Numbered from the stretch's first letter, positions 21,106-33,262 are shown. The stretch: DNA of 64,000 nt from Platerodrilus igneus (GCA_036346225.1 JARFIW010000884.1:5690501-5754500), one strand, 5' to 3'. Notes: a model not told the origin generated them from the letters alone. Program-made: numbers and translations.

Positions 21106-23690
21106 TAATTTGAATTAGGGCCGCTATACTTGCGGCCACGTCCCCAATGCTCCACCCGGAGGTACTACATTGGGTTTAAACGCGAAAAATAGTCGTGCTC
21201 TTAATTTATTCTTACTTCATAGTTGATTCACCCTAAATAAAAACTAAATAAAAATCTAACAAACCTAAAAATCTAACAAACCTAACAAACTCTAACAATC
21301 TAACAAACCTAAAAATCTGACAAAAACTGGAACAAAAACAAAACAAAAACTAAAAACAGGGTTGTAAATAATGGTATCCCTAGCGCTGACTTTCGAGTGT
21401 ACCCGATCAACAAGCAAAAATGAGAGGGGGAGGGATCCGTAATACCGGATAGCAGACGCCGGTTCTGCTTACCAGTGCGACCTGAAGGGTCGTCTTAAAA
21501 CTATCCAAATCTAGCTAACTAATTTAAATCCATCCCTAGCTTTCCTATCGTTCCCTAACTGATTTACATTATGATTACAATCTTCGCAATTCTGCTCGTC
21601 CTTCCCAAATATATACTGCAACCAAAATGGCGACAGAACGTCAAACAAAACAAATAAGCCACATAATACATGCTATATATAAATAAATATAAAGTGTAAA
21701 TATAAAATATAAATAAATATAATTATGTAAATATATAAATAAATGTTTAATAAGCGTTAAGCATATAGCAGTGCACAAAATAGCGAAAGCATCACCCTAT
21801 TTATCAGGTGCACTCGCACAAGCATTATGTCGGCTAGCGCCTTTACACACCAAACGTGCTTCTTAAATTATTTCAAAAACTACTAATTAATGTAAATCAA
21901 TGCTTGTGCGAGTACAGCCGCCACAATTTAAGTCTTACCTCGATAATAAAATTCTCCAACATCCGAAGATCTGGTCGTCTGTAACTTACTTCTAAATGTG
22001 GGACGGGGTGCACTGCTAAAGTCCTGGTGGGTATGCACTAAATGTTCTTGGGGGGATCACAATCACTATCACTATCACTTCACTTTCAAGTCCTGGGGGG
22101 ATGCGCGGTTGCGCTCTGTTTTATTATCCTTGTTTACTTTATTGATTTAATTTAATGAAGGTTTATGATTTATTTGTTATTGTTTATTTGGTATTATTTA
22201 TTCCCGATTTTCCGCACATAATTATGAAGATAGGCAGTGATTGTATTAATGGAGTGGGGGTTTCTCGTGCATATTGGACATTTTGGTATAATCATCTTTT
22301 TTTTTTTTTATTTTTTTTTTTATTTAATATCAGGTTTTGGTTATGCTCGTATCCTTACTCACGCCAAGTCAATCTAAAATTTTTCAATCCTCCCACCAAC
22401 CAAACCGAATTTTTACACACGGTCGTCATTGATTGTCTAATCTCGCGACCCTTCCCGCGAATTCTTTTAAGGCTGTCCAGAACGCCTTCTGGTTAACCAC
22501 TTCCCCGACTTCCTCTAGGTTCTTTGGCCATGCCAGACCTAGGATAGCTAGTTTGCTATCAGCCAACCCTCGATTTCCCGCCTCAAGCGGGCAGTCGAAG
22601 AGCACGTGCTCTGCGCTTTCCGCGCCCTCACCGCATTCGCAGCGGTCGCTGTTGGTTAGACCGAACCTTTGTAAATACGCCTTCAGGGCGCCGTGCCCTG
22701 TTATCAACTGCACCATTTTGTGATCGAGCTTAACCTCGATCTTACCTCTGGCTTCTATGCTCGGTATGAATTTGTGGGTCAAACTGCCCGTGGCAGCGTT
22801 GTTCCACCTCTCTTCCCATTGTCGAATTGATTTTTCGCGCAGCTTTCTTTTGATTAAAGACCTCGGTATCGACGAATGTGATATTCGAAAGTCGCCCGTC
22901 GTGGCCTCTTTAGCTAATTCGTCAGCCCTATCGTTTCCTACGTTACCATTGTGCGACCTGACCCAACAGAACTTTAAACGTCGAAACTCTAGCGCCGTAC
23001 GCGCTATCCTCCAGACGTCCGCTTGGAGATCTGTCGAGGTGTTCATGTTTGTTAAAGCCGTTAGCGCCGATTTACTATCACTGATTATATAATACTCGTC
23101 TCTGCCCGTATGGTTTATTACGTAATCGATAGCCTCTCGTATGGCTACCAATTCGCACTGGAAGATAGTGCACCAGTTCGCAAGTTTGGTTTGAAACCGA
23201 AACACCTCCCTTTCCTGCTTATACACGACAAACGCCGCGCCTGCTTGCCCATCGTCCATACGTGAACCGTCCGTATAAATTCTGATACCCATCGCGTCCT
23301 CATCACCTTCGACAAACTCGATCCCTCTAATATCAGCCGGGTGCCCTAACTCAGATACAACAATCTTTCTTGCAATTTCCCTATTACCAAGATTAAGATC
23401 TTCGATAATTTCGCGCCCTCTTCCTATATTTATTAATCGTCTATCTCTAATCTCCCTAACGACATATTCGATAGGGAGAGTCCTACTGATCACCAGGACA
23501 GCCTCCGTGGAGGTGGTCCTGTACGCCCTCGCCGCTTTTACCGCGGTTATGCGTTGTACGCTCGTCAATTGACGCATCTCCCGGACTTTACAACCTTCTG
23601 CCCATACAGAAGCTGCGTACAGTATTGCCGGCTCAATTGCTCCGGCATAAACCGTCTTCAGCGATTCTGAAGTTTGCATCATTCGTGAAT
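21106..23690 (-). mobile_element. LINE copy C, 5'-truncated, best-preserved copy
   Basis: The minus-strand copy begins near 23690, keeps an uninterrupted 418-codon frame covering the end of the reverse transcriptase region, RNase H and the C-terminal motif, and then has a 1.3-kb 3' UTR. It ends at 21106 with the hairpin at 21144-21173 and the tail. On the minus strand it is followed by the target repeat at 21089-21105. It is the least damaged of the three copies. Confidence 0.9.
22426..23682 (-). CDS. LINE copy C ORF2 C-terminal part: intact RNase H and Cys/His motif
   Basis: This 418-codon open frame is the C-terminal third of the LINE's ORF2. Residues 1-135 are the thumb/connection region (EPAILYAASVWAEGC). 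RNase H follows with all catalytic residues: IYTDGSRMDD, CELVAIREAID, YYIISDSKSAL and HNGNVGNDRADELAKE. The end has DRCECGEGAESAEHVLFDCP. The enzyme would remove the RNA strand during target-primed synthesis. The copy lacks endonuclease and polymerase, so it cannot move by itself. The ATG at 23682 is probably not a real start; it lies at the truncation point. No promoter was seen. Confidence 0.88.
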   Translation of the reverse strand: MMQTSESLKTVYAGAIEPAILYAASVWAEGCKVREMRQLTSVQRITAVKAARAYRTTSTEAVLVISRTLPIEYVVREIRDRRLINIGRGREIIEDLNLGNREIARKIVVSELGHPADIRGIEFVEGDEDAMGIRIYTDGSRMDDGQAGAAFVVYKQEREVFRFQTKLANWCTIFQCELVAIREAIDYVINHTGRDEYYIISDSKSALTALTNMNTSTDLQADVWRIARTALEFRRLKFCWVRSHNGNVGNDRADELAKEATTGDFRISHSSIPRSLIKRKLREKSIRQWEERWNNAATGSLTHKFIPSIEARGKIEVKLDHKMVQLITGHGALKAYLQRFGLTNSDRCECGEGAESAEHVLFDCPLEAGNRGLADSKLAILGLAWPKNLEEVGEVVNQKAFWTALKEFAGRVARLDNQ

Positions 23691-23699
23691 TCTTTCGAT

Positions 23700-24180
23700 T
23701 CTTACGTTAGAACGGGCTCCTAATTTCATCAATGAAAACGTTGGAGTAACAGCCAGAGTTACCTCAAAGCCTCTGAAAGCGTAACGTAACACGAAGACTC
23801 GACTATATAACCAATTAAAAGCGAAAGTTGATAGTCAGTTGATGTGTTACTATTAAAACATCACGATGTCGTCGCACTTATGATAATATATCACAAAGTA
23901 AGGTTTTAGTAATGAAATTACTTATTAAAAGAGTGGCGGAAAAGTTTTTTTGAAATATACAGAAGTGAGAGAGATTAATTGGAAGTACCTAAAATACATA
24001 AATAATGATCGACTATTGCACGATAAAGTTTTAATTTGAATAAAAGCGTATATGGACTCGGGGACGACTGTGGCAGAGAGGCTAAACATGCCAACATTGA
24101 ACGGTAATGTGTCGCTACTGTTAGTAGGGAATGCTACAACGGCACGGTTGCGATCTAGGCTGATAACCTGGGTCAACCAA
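23700..24180. other. Spacer between LINE C and LINE D
   Basis: Nothing recognised. The ORF on the minus strand at 23925-24176 has no family signature. Confidence 0.5.
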
Positions 24181-24299
24181 ATTAAGACTTACTAACAGGA
24201 CCATTACGAAAGCTTCGGGCCGTCAAAGTCATGGTGGGCGACTGAGACGGAAAATATCTGGCCCATCAGGTAACAACCGCATGAAACAGGAATGGATAT

Positions 24300-25185
24300 T
24301 TGGTACTTGAAGATAAAGAGTGTGAAATCATGAATGAAATGAAAGAAAGGCGCATGGATATGCTGAGTGTGAAGGAAACGAAGCTGATAGGAAAAGATGT
24401 TGCAGAATTGGATGAAGGTGTGTGGGGTTTGTGGAATGGAGCAGAGAGCAATGAATTCAGGGCGAAAGGTGTTGGTTTAATATTGAATGATCAAGCAAAA
24501 GCGTGCATGAAACAAAATGAAGTGTTTTCTCTCCACATTTTGTGGATTAGAATGAAAGTGGGCTTCAGAAAGATCTTTTTAGTAGCATGTTATGCTCCGG
24601 TAAATGACGATAGAAGATGTGAGTAGTTTTGACAGGAGTTGGAAAATGTATTAGACAAACGCGAAAGGAATGACCACGTGGTTTCTATTATGTGATATGA
24701 ATAGTTGGGTCGGAGTACACAGAAAAAAAACTAAACATGTGGTAGGTCCGTTTGGTGATCCAAGAACGAACAAAAATGGAGATACGTATCGAGTGCGTGT
24801 ATGGAACGAGAACTGTTTGTATCCACAACATTGTGTAAGCATAGGAACATACACAAGTACACATAACAAAGGGGAAATGCGAGAAGTGTAATTGATTTGG
24901 ATGTATTTAATGAAAGTTTAAGAGAACTGGTAAAAGACACGAGAGTAATGAAAGGATCTGAGTGTCCGACCGATCATTTTCTGGTTTTGTCCAGAATTGA
25001 TCGTAGCCGAAAGTGGGTGTGGAAAAGAAAGCAGTATGTGACACAATCAAGAGTGAAAGTAGAATGCGTGTTGCAAGAGTCGACTCAAAGAGAGAGCGCT
25101 ACTACGTTAGAGAGGAAGTTGTATGAATGCAAACAGGAATTGGAGACTACTTTGAAGTCTGAAGATGTGGAGAAACCATAGGATT
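24300..25185 (+). pseudogene. LINE D APE endonuclease relic
   Basis: Three open segments in shifted frames make up the endonuclease. 24300-24626 has MLSVKETKLIGK (catalytic Glu region) and GVGLILND, then FLVACYAPVND. 24670-24891 has LLCDMNSWVG, the equivalent of GDFNAWVG with a Cys before the Asp, and PFGDPRTNKNGDTY. 24897-25181 has the end of the domain with ECPTDHFLVLSRI, equivalent to SDHxLV with the catalytic His. It would nick the chromosome to start insertion. Confidence 0.78.
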
Positions 25186-25497
25186 ATTTGAAGAACAGTG
25201 TAATGAAATGTGCTTCGGAAGTATGTGAAACGACAATGATTGATACAAGTAATAAAAATGCATGGTGTAACGATGAAGTCAAAAAGGTTGTCGGGGAAAA
25301 GAAAATGACGTATAAAGAATAGTTGCAGAAAAAGATGTTGAGTTAACACAGCAACTTCAGGAATCATATAAAAAGAAAAGGCGATACGCGAAAGAAGTAG
25401 TGAAAGTAAGCAAAGGGCAATTAAGGGAAAGGGAGGGTGCAAAAGTGCAGAGTGATGTTGAAGGGAATAAAAACTTGGGTAAGCAAGACAACAAAAG

Positions 25498-26600
25498 GTG
25501 GAAATAAGCGGGCAAATGGCGTTTGTTAACGGTAGAAATGAAATTGTTTGGGACGATGCGAGTTGGAAAGAGTATTTTAAGATGCTGTATGGTGGTGGCA
25601 AGAAAGATATAGATGACTGTATGAATGATGAAGAGAGCAGTAACGTACTGTTCGAAAACGTAGATAATAGTATAAAGTTCGAATGCAGTATAGATCAGGT
25701 ATGGAAGGCGGCGAGGACTCTGAAGAATGGCAAAACGGCGGGTGTATATGGAATAATAAGTGAAATGCTTAAGTATGGGTCCGTCCTGATTGAATGTTTG
25801 TGCAAACTGATGGAGTTCTGTATAGAACAAGCAAAGGTGCCTGAAGAAAGAAGGCGATTATTATCCCTTTGCACAAAGGTAAAGGTAGCAAGTATGAATA
25901 CAAAAATTATGGTGGGATAAGTATGTTGAGTGTACCCCGTAAAGTGTATGGCAAAATTGTGATCGCAAGAGTTCACAAGAGAATGCAGGGTAAAATATGG
26001 GATGTTCAATTTAGTTTTAGGCCTGAAAGAGAATGTGTCGATCAGACGTTCGCAATGCAGCAAATTGTCCAAAAGTGTATGCATGAAAGAAAACATATGC
26101 AGTATTTGTAAATCTGGAAAAGGCGTATGACTCTGTGAACAGATGTGAATTATGGAAGGCGCTGTGTGAATATGATGTAAGCAAGTGTTTGATAAAATCT
26201 ATCAAAGCGATATACGAAAGCAGTATAGCATGTGTATGTGTCAATGGTAACACGAAGTAATACTGTGACATTGTGGAAGTTGAAAAACAGGTCTGTGTGA
26301 TGCCTTCACGGCTATTCAATGTATTAATGGATAAATGTATCAGGCAGGCCTGCAAAGAAATGAAAGGAGTAATGTATTATTGGCCGATTCGTCACAAGAT
26401 TTGCAGTGAATGCTTGATAGACTGTCGGAAGCGTGCGGGAATATGCAATTGAAAGTGAATGTAAATAAGACTAAAGTGATGATTTTTGACAGAGATGGCG
26501 GAATTGATGATTTTGTAATTAGAACGGACAATGACACGATAGAAAAGGTGAATGATTTCATGTACCTTGATAGAAAGTTTTGAGTAATGAAAAGCTGGAT
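25498..26600 (+). pseudogene. LINE D reverse transcriptase relic lacking its catalytic box
   Basis: Blocks in order are ARTLKNGKTAGVYGIISEML (usually KxAGxDG), HKGKGSKYEYKNYGGISML, QFSFRPERECVDQTFA, NLEKAYDSVNRCELW (motif A Asp) and CVMPSRLFNVLMDKCIR. After GVMYY the sequence jumps to LADSSQDL in another frame. The stretch with the F/YADD catalytic pair is gone. LKVNVNKTKVMIFDRDGG and a thumb follow. The polymerase is therefore dead by deletion as well as by stops. Confidence 0.8.
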
Positions 26601-26699
26601 GGTAAAATAGAAAGAAGGGCAAATGGTAAATGGAAGTATGCGGGCAGTGAACAAGAATGAAGAATTGCATATAATTGCAAAGCTGGCCATTTACAACAG

Positions 26700-27160
26700 T
26701 GTGTTTGAGCCAACTGTTCTGATAGAAGCGAAACTTGGGTATGGCAGAAGAAACATGTTAGTCACATAAATGTTGGGGAATGAGGTTCCTAAGAAGTGTG
26801 TGCGAAAACTTTGAGAGACAAAGCGCCAAACAAATGGGTCAGAGCAGAGTGTGGGGTGCAAGTGATCGTTAAGGAGTTAAGCGAGTGAATCACGCTTAGA
26901 TGATTTGGACATGTGAAAAGCGTATATATATGCAAGTAAAATGAGTGGTAGTGTTGCCAAGGGGCAGACCGCGTAAACGATGGTTGGATGTAGTAGAGGA
27001 GGTATTGAAAGAACGACAGGTGAGAAGTCTGAGAAATAAAAGTTTACATCAAAAGCAATGTATAAATGTTGTAGAAGTAAAGGAAATGTATAGAAACCGA
27101 GTGATGTGGAGAAATGTTGTGAATGGTGTTGGAAGTAAAAGTATTGTAGTAGTCTAGAGC
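26700..27160 (+). pseudogene. LINE D C-terminal region relic
   Basis: About 26700-26940 reads in broken frames as the usual C-terminal segment with a GW-type core (for example SETWVWQKK). The clean frame 26945-27157 begins with PRGRPRKRWLDVVEEVLKER and ends YRNRVMWRNVVNGVG. This closing motif (GRPxxRWxDxVxxDL ... WRxxV) is shared by many RTE- and CR1-like elements. Function unknown, presumed nucleic-acid binding. Confidence 0.7.
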
Positions 27161-27269
27161 TATACCAATGTATATTGCCCCAGAAAGAGGTGCTATATAT
27201 TCTTGTCTATATTCACTCACTCTCTTTAAATTTTCTATAATGCTGTTTCCTTGCTATATGGCTTTATAT

Positions 27270-28560
27270 CCCTATAAATCATTATAATTAGTTAGTATGC
27301 TTCGTCTGTCACTCCAATTTCCATCTTAGTTTGCACCTCTTGCATTTTTTTTCACTCCATTTTTCTTTAGCTTTTTTGCATGTGCGAATAATTTCCAATT
27401 TTATGGCTTTGTATCAGTTTCCCTGCTTTGTCTTATCTGTTTTTGTATTTTCGCATTTCTTCTATTAAAATTTGAATATCTTTTGTCCCCCATGGTTTCT
27501 TATTTTCTTTTTGTTTATACCCCAGAATATCTATAGCTGCAATATCTAAACTAGATTTAGTCTTTTTCGGTTCTGCTTCTACTTCCTTAGTGTTAGAAAT
27601 TTTCCCGATATCAAGCTAGATTTAGTCTTTTTCCGTTCTGCTTCTACTTCCTTAGTGTCAGAAATTTTCCCGATATCCTACAATAATTTTTTTGACTTTT
27701 TCTCAAATCTTTTATCGGTATCTTAATCAAGGTCAAAGTGTCTTTTTCCGTTCCTTTTCTTTCAAATTTTTAAATTTAAACGCGGCTTTCACAATGTTGT
27801 AGTCAGTGTCTATATCTGTTTCCCGGGCAGCTTCTACAGCCTATTACTTGATTTCTATACCTTTGTGTAACAAGAATGTAATCTATTTGATATCTTCCCC
27901 TGTTTCCTGGCATCTTCCACGTGTATCTTCTTCTAGCATGATATTGAATAATGTATTAGTGATTGTGAAATAGTTTTTGTCGCAAAATTCCGCAAGCCTA
28001 TTTCCCCTTTGCTTTCTTGCGCCTAAGCTAAATAAACATACTACCGCTCCTTCCCTACCCTCACCTACCACTGCATTAAAATCTCCTGTAATTATTAAAT
28101 TTTCATACCCCTTTACGAATGTCTTCGATATCTTTGTAGATCGCTCCTACCTTTTCATCACTGTAGCTAAGTTTTGGCATGTAAACATGTATTATAACCG
28201 TATTTATCGATTTAGATTATAATAAAACCATGTGTACTTTTTCATTGTAGGTAGTTTTCTACACAATGTCCTACATTTTTAGCATAAATATTCCCACACC
28301 CTCCCATCCTGTATGAATTACCCTAAAGTTTCCACTTCAAAAATCCCCCGTCTCTGATCGCCGAACTTCGCTAATCCCCAATCCATTTCAATTTTCAAAT
28401 TCTCTAGCTTACCTACTTGCTTCATACTTCTAACATTCTAAACTCCGACTTGTAGTATGTTCTCGGTTCTTCTTTTAAACTTGCCGAATACATTCTATGC
28501 GGGACTACTTTAAATCAGGAATCTTTTCTCCAGAGGATGCCATCACTTTGCAAAACGTTT
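27270..28560 (-). pseudogene. LINE E 5' part: APE endonuclease relic (RTE-like)
   Basis: On the minus strand, starting near 28560, broken frames give the standard endonuclease order. First come a damaged first strand, EFRMLEV, and NSYRMGGCGNIYAKNVGHCV. Then at 28130-27883 come the GDFNAVVGEGREG block, GARKQRGNRLAEFCDKNYF and ITNTLF. The DTDYNIVKAAFKFK segment, equivalent to SDHNxVxAxF, follows near 27800. No reverse transcriptase follows, so the copy ends within about 27270. The endonuclease looks unlike that of LINE D. A 65-bp tandem duplication lies at 27551-27677. Confidence 0.75.
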
Positions 28561-31500
28561 TTGGTAAGCTGTGCGATTGGGAGGTAATGTGGTTTCCCGT
28601 TACCTTCCACATCGCAATAACGTGTCTTAGAATGACATACCGACCCCTATGATCACTGCCGCTCTAAGTACCGAAAGATCCCACTAATTTGGCTAAAGCT
28701 ATAGCTTGGCTCTTTAGCTCACTGAAACACACAAACCATTCTACTCGTTAAACTTCTACAAGGTAAAGTTTTATGGTAATTGTTGAATACAGATGTAAAA
28801 CAATTTAAAAAGCAAATATATTGAAAATACCTTACAAACCTACGCTTGTTTTTCAACCCGTTTTTCTCATTTATGTATCTATACTAACTGACATATGTTT
28901 TTCATAACACCAAAGACAAATTCATGCTACGAACATTTTTAATTACCCACCAATGTATCATTACTACAAAATTTTATGCAGGGTTTTAATACATTTATTT
29001 AAGTGATAAATATCTTGTACTTTACTTGATATTTTAGCCACTGAATCCCAAATGATGTAAAACAAGTAAGAGCATTGAACCCACAATTCCATCTCTAGCA
29101 ATTTGCAAGAATTTTGTTTTGTTGTAGAAATACCTAGTACTATTATTTAAATGCTTTACATTATTTTCCTTATTATACGCCCATTAGCATTATCCACATT
29201 TAGAAGATATAATCACAAGTACTCTGGCCAACATAATATTCCATTGTGTTTTGGTCGCATTTTCGTCCTAATATTGTCCAAACTTCACGTTTTCCATCCT
29301 TTTATTCCAGTCTGCTGATTCACCCCTACCTAATTTTACTCAGAACTAAACGATTTTATCTTCCTCCGTATTTTTTAACGTTCTTTATCTTACATGTACC
29401 AATTTTAATTTTTTGCCAGTACCTATTTTTTTTTCTTTTCTTTTATTCTTTTCAAACGACCTCCCTCTGCCCTAAGCATCCGTGCACGGAAATCATAATG
29501 GGAGGATAATTTACTTCCAGAAAACTTTCCCCTAAAAATATCAATTGCATTAATTTCGTGTTATTGTAGAGAAATTTTAATGTGGAGGTCTGTAACATTT
29601 TTATTTTTAATAATAATTATTTGCATAGAATTACCAGAATAATGCGCTAAGCGTGCATCGTTTCTTAGTGATCTACTTGTGTTAATATATCTGTGTCATA
29701 TAAAGCTAGTTCCAAGCGCATCTCGAGTTGTTTATTTCGTATTACACGTCTCTAACGTCGCGACTACTCGGTTATAGTTTCGACAAGTCAGTCGGCCGCT
29801 GGCAATAGTTTGATTAAGATGTATTTTCGGCTAGAGGCTGGCAATCTTGGCATCAACTATTAACTGTTGAGGTATCTTCTACTAACGGTTGGTAAAGTAT
29901 GCATTTTGCAATCTAATTTAATTTGAATTAATTTATTTAGCGCGACAACGAAGAATGGAACAAATATAATTCGTCATGTAGGATCTAAAGATTTAGAATT
30001 ACCGTCATTTGGGAACAGTCGATTATAAATTATGGATGTAATTTGGATGCAGCCATATTTAATTAGGAATGGCTGGTAACTTTGTTTGAAGAACGTAATT
30101 TCCATCTCAATTCATCGTGAAACAACAAAAGCAGTTTTGGTTCGTTATTAGTTGTAAGATATTTCTTGCATGTGTTTAAAAGGTTAGAGCACGGAAACTT
30201 GCTATTATGGTTACAACATGTAAGTTGAGTAAGTTTCAATTATTGTTGAACTGGTTTTATAAGCCACAGAACTAAATTTTGTCAGATTAGTTTTCTGTAA
30301 TAACAAGCTTTGTTCCATTTGAAACTTCGATAAATTCAACGTATGCTTTCGACGTCATATTTTTTTTGTCTTGCACAGTTGACAGATGTTTTGAAAGCAG
30401 ATGCTTCGTGCAGCTGTACAGGATTTTAAACAAAACATTCCTATTTTTGTGATCAGCTTTATCTATACATAAATTATTAAACGTAAATATGAAAGTTCAA
30501 ATCCGCGTTATATAAGATTCTAGTAATTGTAATCTACCTGAAAAGATCTGCCCAGGTTAGAACGTAATTCAGTGTGTTATGCTTATAAATTATTATCACT
30601 CTAATATTTATAACAAGTCATGTTTAAAGTACAGTTGGTTGTTTTGAGAAAATAAGTCAAAACTTTAACTTTGTTGTAGTTGATAACGACAATTTTTTTG
30701 TTAAAAAGTTCCGATATTTTGACACAGTTTTTTTAGTAAACAAATAGTTCAAATTTAAGGCTTTTATTTTGGTCAAATGCGATCAAATCTAAATACACAA
30801 AATACACAAAAGTAAAATTCTGAGTAATAGTTTGGTGCCAATATTATATTGGATATACATTTTTTTTATTTTTATATACTTTAATAGGACACAAATAGTG
30901 TTCTACTTTTTTATTTATTTAATCTTTGCAATTTCTTACAGGAGCTGCGTCTTATTTTGTTAAGACAGGTTTTTGTTAACGAAGGCGATTATTTTATCTT
31001 TGGGTTTCCACGTCCGCCCTTAGAACTGTGCTTTGCAATTATCGTAATTATCTCAGGACATGGTGGCGCCTATTTGATTTAGCTTGGCTTTGGTTTGCAA
31101 ACAGAATTCGACTTACCCCCCCACTTCTTATTGCTCTACCCAGGAATAGACCCCTAGCTATGTCGGAAGACTTTTGGTTCACTAGCGCCTTAAGGTAAAA
31201 GAAATAACGTTTCAGTGACGCCGCAACGTTTAGGGCCCAAACAACAATAAAATTGGGGCGTGATGACAAAAAATTTAGCTTCACTGGCCCATCCAACGTG
31301 GCGAGACAAAAAATATAAGTTTCGGGTCTACCATTTACTTTCGACATTGTTGTATTTCAACTATACGCGTCTTCGATATTACGATCTCTACAAGCACAAA
31401 GTTCTGAAGTACCATTTCCCTCTTCCTATAGTTCTTGTTCGCAACTACTTAGAGTATATGAAGCTAATATCCATATTTGAAAGCAATTATACTATCCGCA

Positions 31501-33020
31501 AACTATGGACACGCTTGGTAGCTAAGCAAAAGTCATTTCAATGCTTTATAACATCTTGCGTTGTCACAACAGTATTTAAACATTTCAAGGATGTTTAGCT
31601 TAAATGTTAGTAGAAATTAGTTAAAATGCCATGTTTATGCATAAAAACTTACAAATATGACGGCACATATCTGATTTCAAACACGCAGTGTAGTTATACT
31701 TAACATCTGTATTACTCAACAAAACTTGGCATCTATCCAGCTAAATTGTAGATAGCTTTAGAAATTTCTTTTACGTTTTAATAAAGTTCTGTGGTAAATT
31801 TAAGAATATTAAAAACACGGAACATATTACCTGCATCTACGACTACATTTCAATATCAAACTAATTCTATAGTATAACAGCAATTATACCCATTTCTATA
31901 GGTATAAAATGCAAGTACACAGAATCAGTCACGTGTTGTATAATACACGAAACAGCATCTCAAGAGGGTGTACTTGATTGATTGCATTGACTTTAAAAAC
32001 GAAGTCCAATATTTTACAGGATAAATTTGTAGGCTCATTTATTTCAATTTGTAGTATCTTGCAATATTTTACAACTCCACGGGAGTAGAATATTTCGGTA
32101 CAAGCAAAAGTAGTAACTAATAACACTATGCAACACTAAAAAAATCACCATTACCTCGAATAGTGATTTGTATTCGGTATACGTAGTCTATAAAAGAAAA
32201 AATAGTTTTATTTAGATATCACGTCTCAGAATGAAGATTTGTAATGTTTAGTATTTTAACTTTTTTTGCATTAGTTATAAAACGCTCTTCACTCCATACA
32301 GAAGTCATTAAAACATTTAGATTACTTATAAATTTACAAAATTGCTGCGCGTTTGTGTTAATTTTGTCACGTTTGTGGTAAATTCGCTCCTAAACGTGAA
32401 AAAAGCTAGTTTCTTCGCTGTTTGGGAAGTGTTTTCAAGCTTATTTTAAAACTTATAAAAAATCAAGACAAATCGCGGTGTTGCTTAAAATGTTACAAAT
32501 ATTTGACGAATCAGTAGAGTAGGATTATTATCGGATGCGCAAAGGCTTCAAATAAACTTTGAATGTCAAGATTATGCGTGGTACGACCTACTAATAAATA
32601 TCATTATATTTTTGATACTTCTTCACGCATACCCCATTTATTGGGTAAAATAAAATATTCCGTTTACGCTGACAGTATCTAGAAATGCATAAATTCAGGA
32701 AATAGATCCGCATCCTCATAATTTACTTGTTATCACCAATAAATAATTGTAGGATCACAGTTTTTGTTCGGTAAAAATTTGCAATGGCAACACTGTATAC
32801 ACTCAACTGATCACAATAGTGTACGTAAATGTCATGGCCATTTTCGTTTTCGTCAACGTTTTATTGAGTTTTCAGTTTTTCACTATAATAGTTTTTATCA
32901 AGTCCTAGTCATCAAATAGTTTTTTCAAAACTAACTGATAATTAATTCCTTCTTGAAAAGAATTCCTACTTGAAAAGAATGCGTGTTTAATGGTTGATTA
33001 ATTTTGATATATTTTTAAAG
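28561..33020. other. Long AT-rich stretch, no gene supported
   Basis: 28561-28760 may be the 5' UTR of LINE E: it ends in GC-rich sequence with an inverted pair ATGTGG/CCACAT. The rest is AT-rich without recognisable domains. A minus-strand frame of 99 codons at 31048-31347 was read and matched nothing I know. Confidence 0.5.
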
Positions 33021-33024
33021 TAAT

Positions 33025-33262
33025 ATGAATAAGAAGAGGGAAGTGATTCATAGTCAACGACAAAATGCAGCATTGATATTTAAGTCTGATTTGAAAACTG
33101 GGGATTACCACGATAACATGAATTACCACATGGATAAGAAGTGAATGTAGGAAAAATTATTACCAAATATCGAATCAAGTTCAGTGTTGGTTATAGACAA
33201 TGCATCATATCATAATGGTCTTGTGCACCTTAATCCTACTTCAAGTTGGAAGTGACCTGGAC
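33025..33262 (+). pseudogene. IS630/Tc1-like DDE transposase fragment
   Basis: The frame from ATG 33025 reads through two stops. It has KTGDYHDNMNYHMDKK, then EKLLPNIESSSVLVIDNASYHN and the NPTSSWK segment. The pattern TGDYHxxMN ... LPNxxxxSVxVxDNASYHN ... PTSxxxK is the central part of DDE_3-type transposases common in arthropods, with the second catalytic Asp in IDNASYH. Neither the first Asp nor the final Glu region could be found nearby. It is a short relic, and terminal inverted repeats were not found. Confidence 0.7.

Larger units (their letters stand above)
24180..27165 (+). mobile_element. LINE D (RTE-like or related APE LINE), decayed
   Basis: A roughly full-length non-LTR element of about 3 kb on the plus strand. 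It carries an endonuclease (24300-25180), a reverse transcriptase (about 25500-26600) and the C-terminal GRPRKRWLDVVEEVLKER motif (26957-27010). It has no gag-like ORF and no RNase H. The compact size and the C-terminal motif suggest RTE or a close clade, which I cannot settle. It is a different family from LINE A-C. Confidence 0.82.

Noticed and set aside
23674..23688. Sixth copy of the stacked target repeat at the 5' end of LINE C
   Set aside because: GCATCATTCGTGAA matches the repeat core only weakly and with an inserted base; not enough to claim.
25107..25830. Minus-strand frames of 164 and 157 codons
   Set aside because: They are the antisense of LINE D coding sequence and show no domain of their own.
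31048..31347. 99-codon minus-strand frame
   Set aside because: No recognised domain; frame of this length is possible by chance. Kept only as a remark in the spacer entry.
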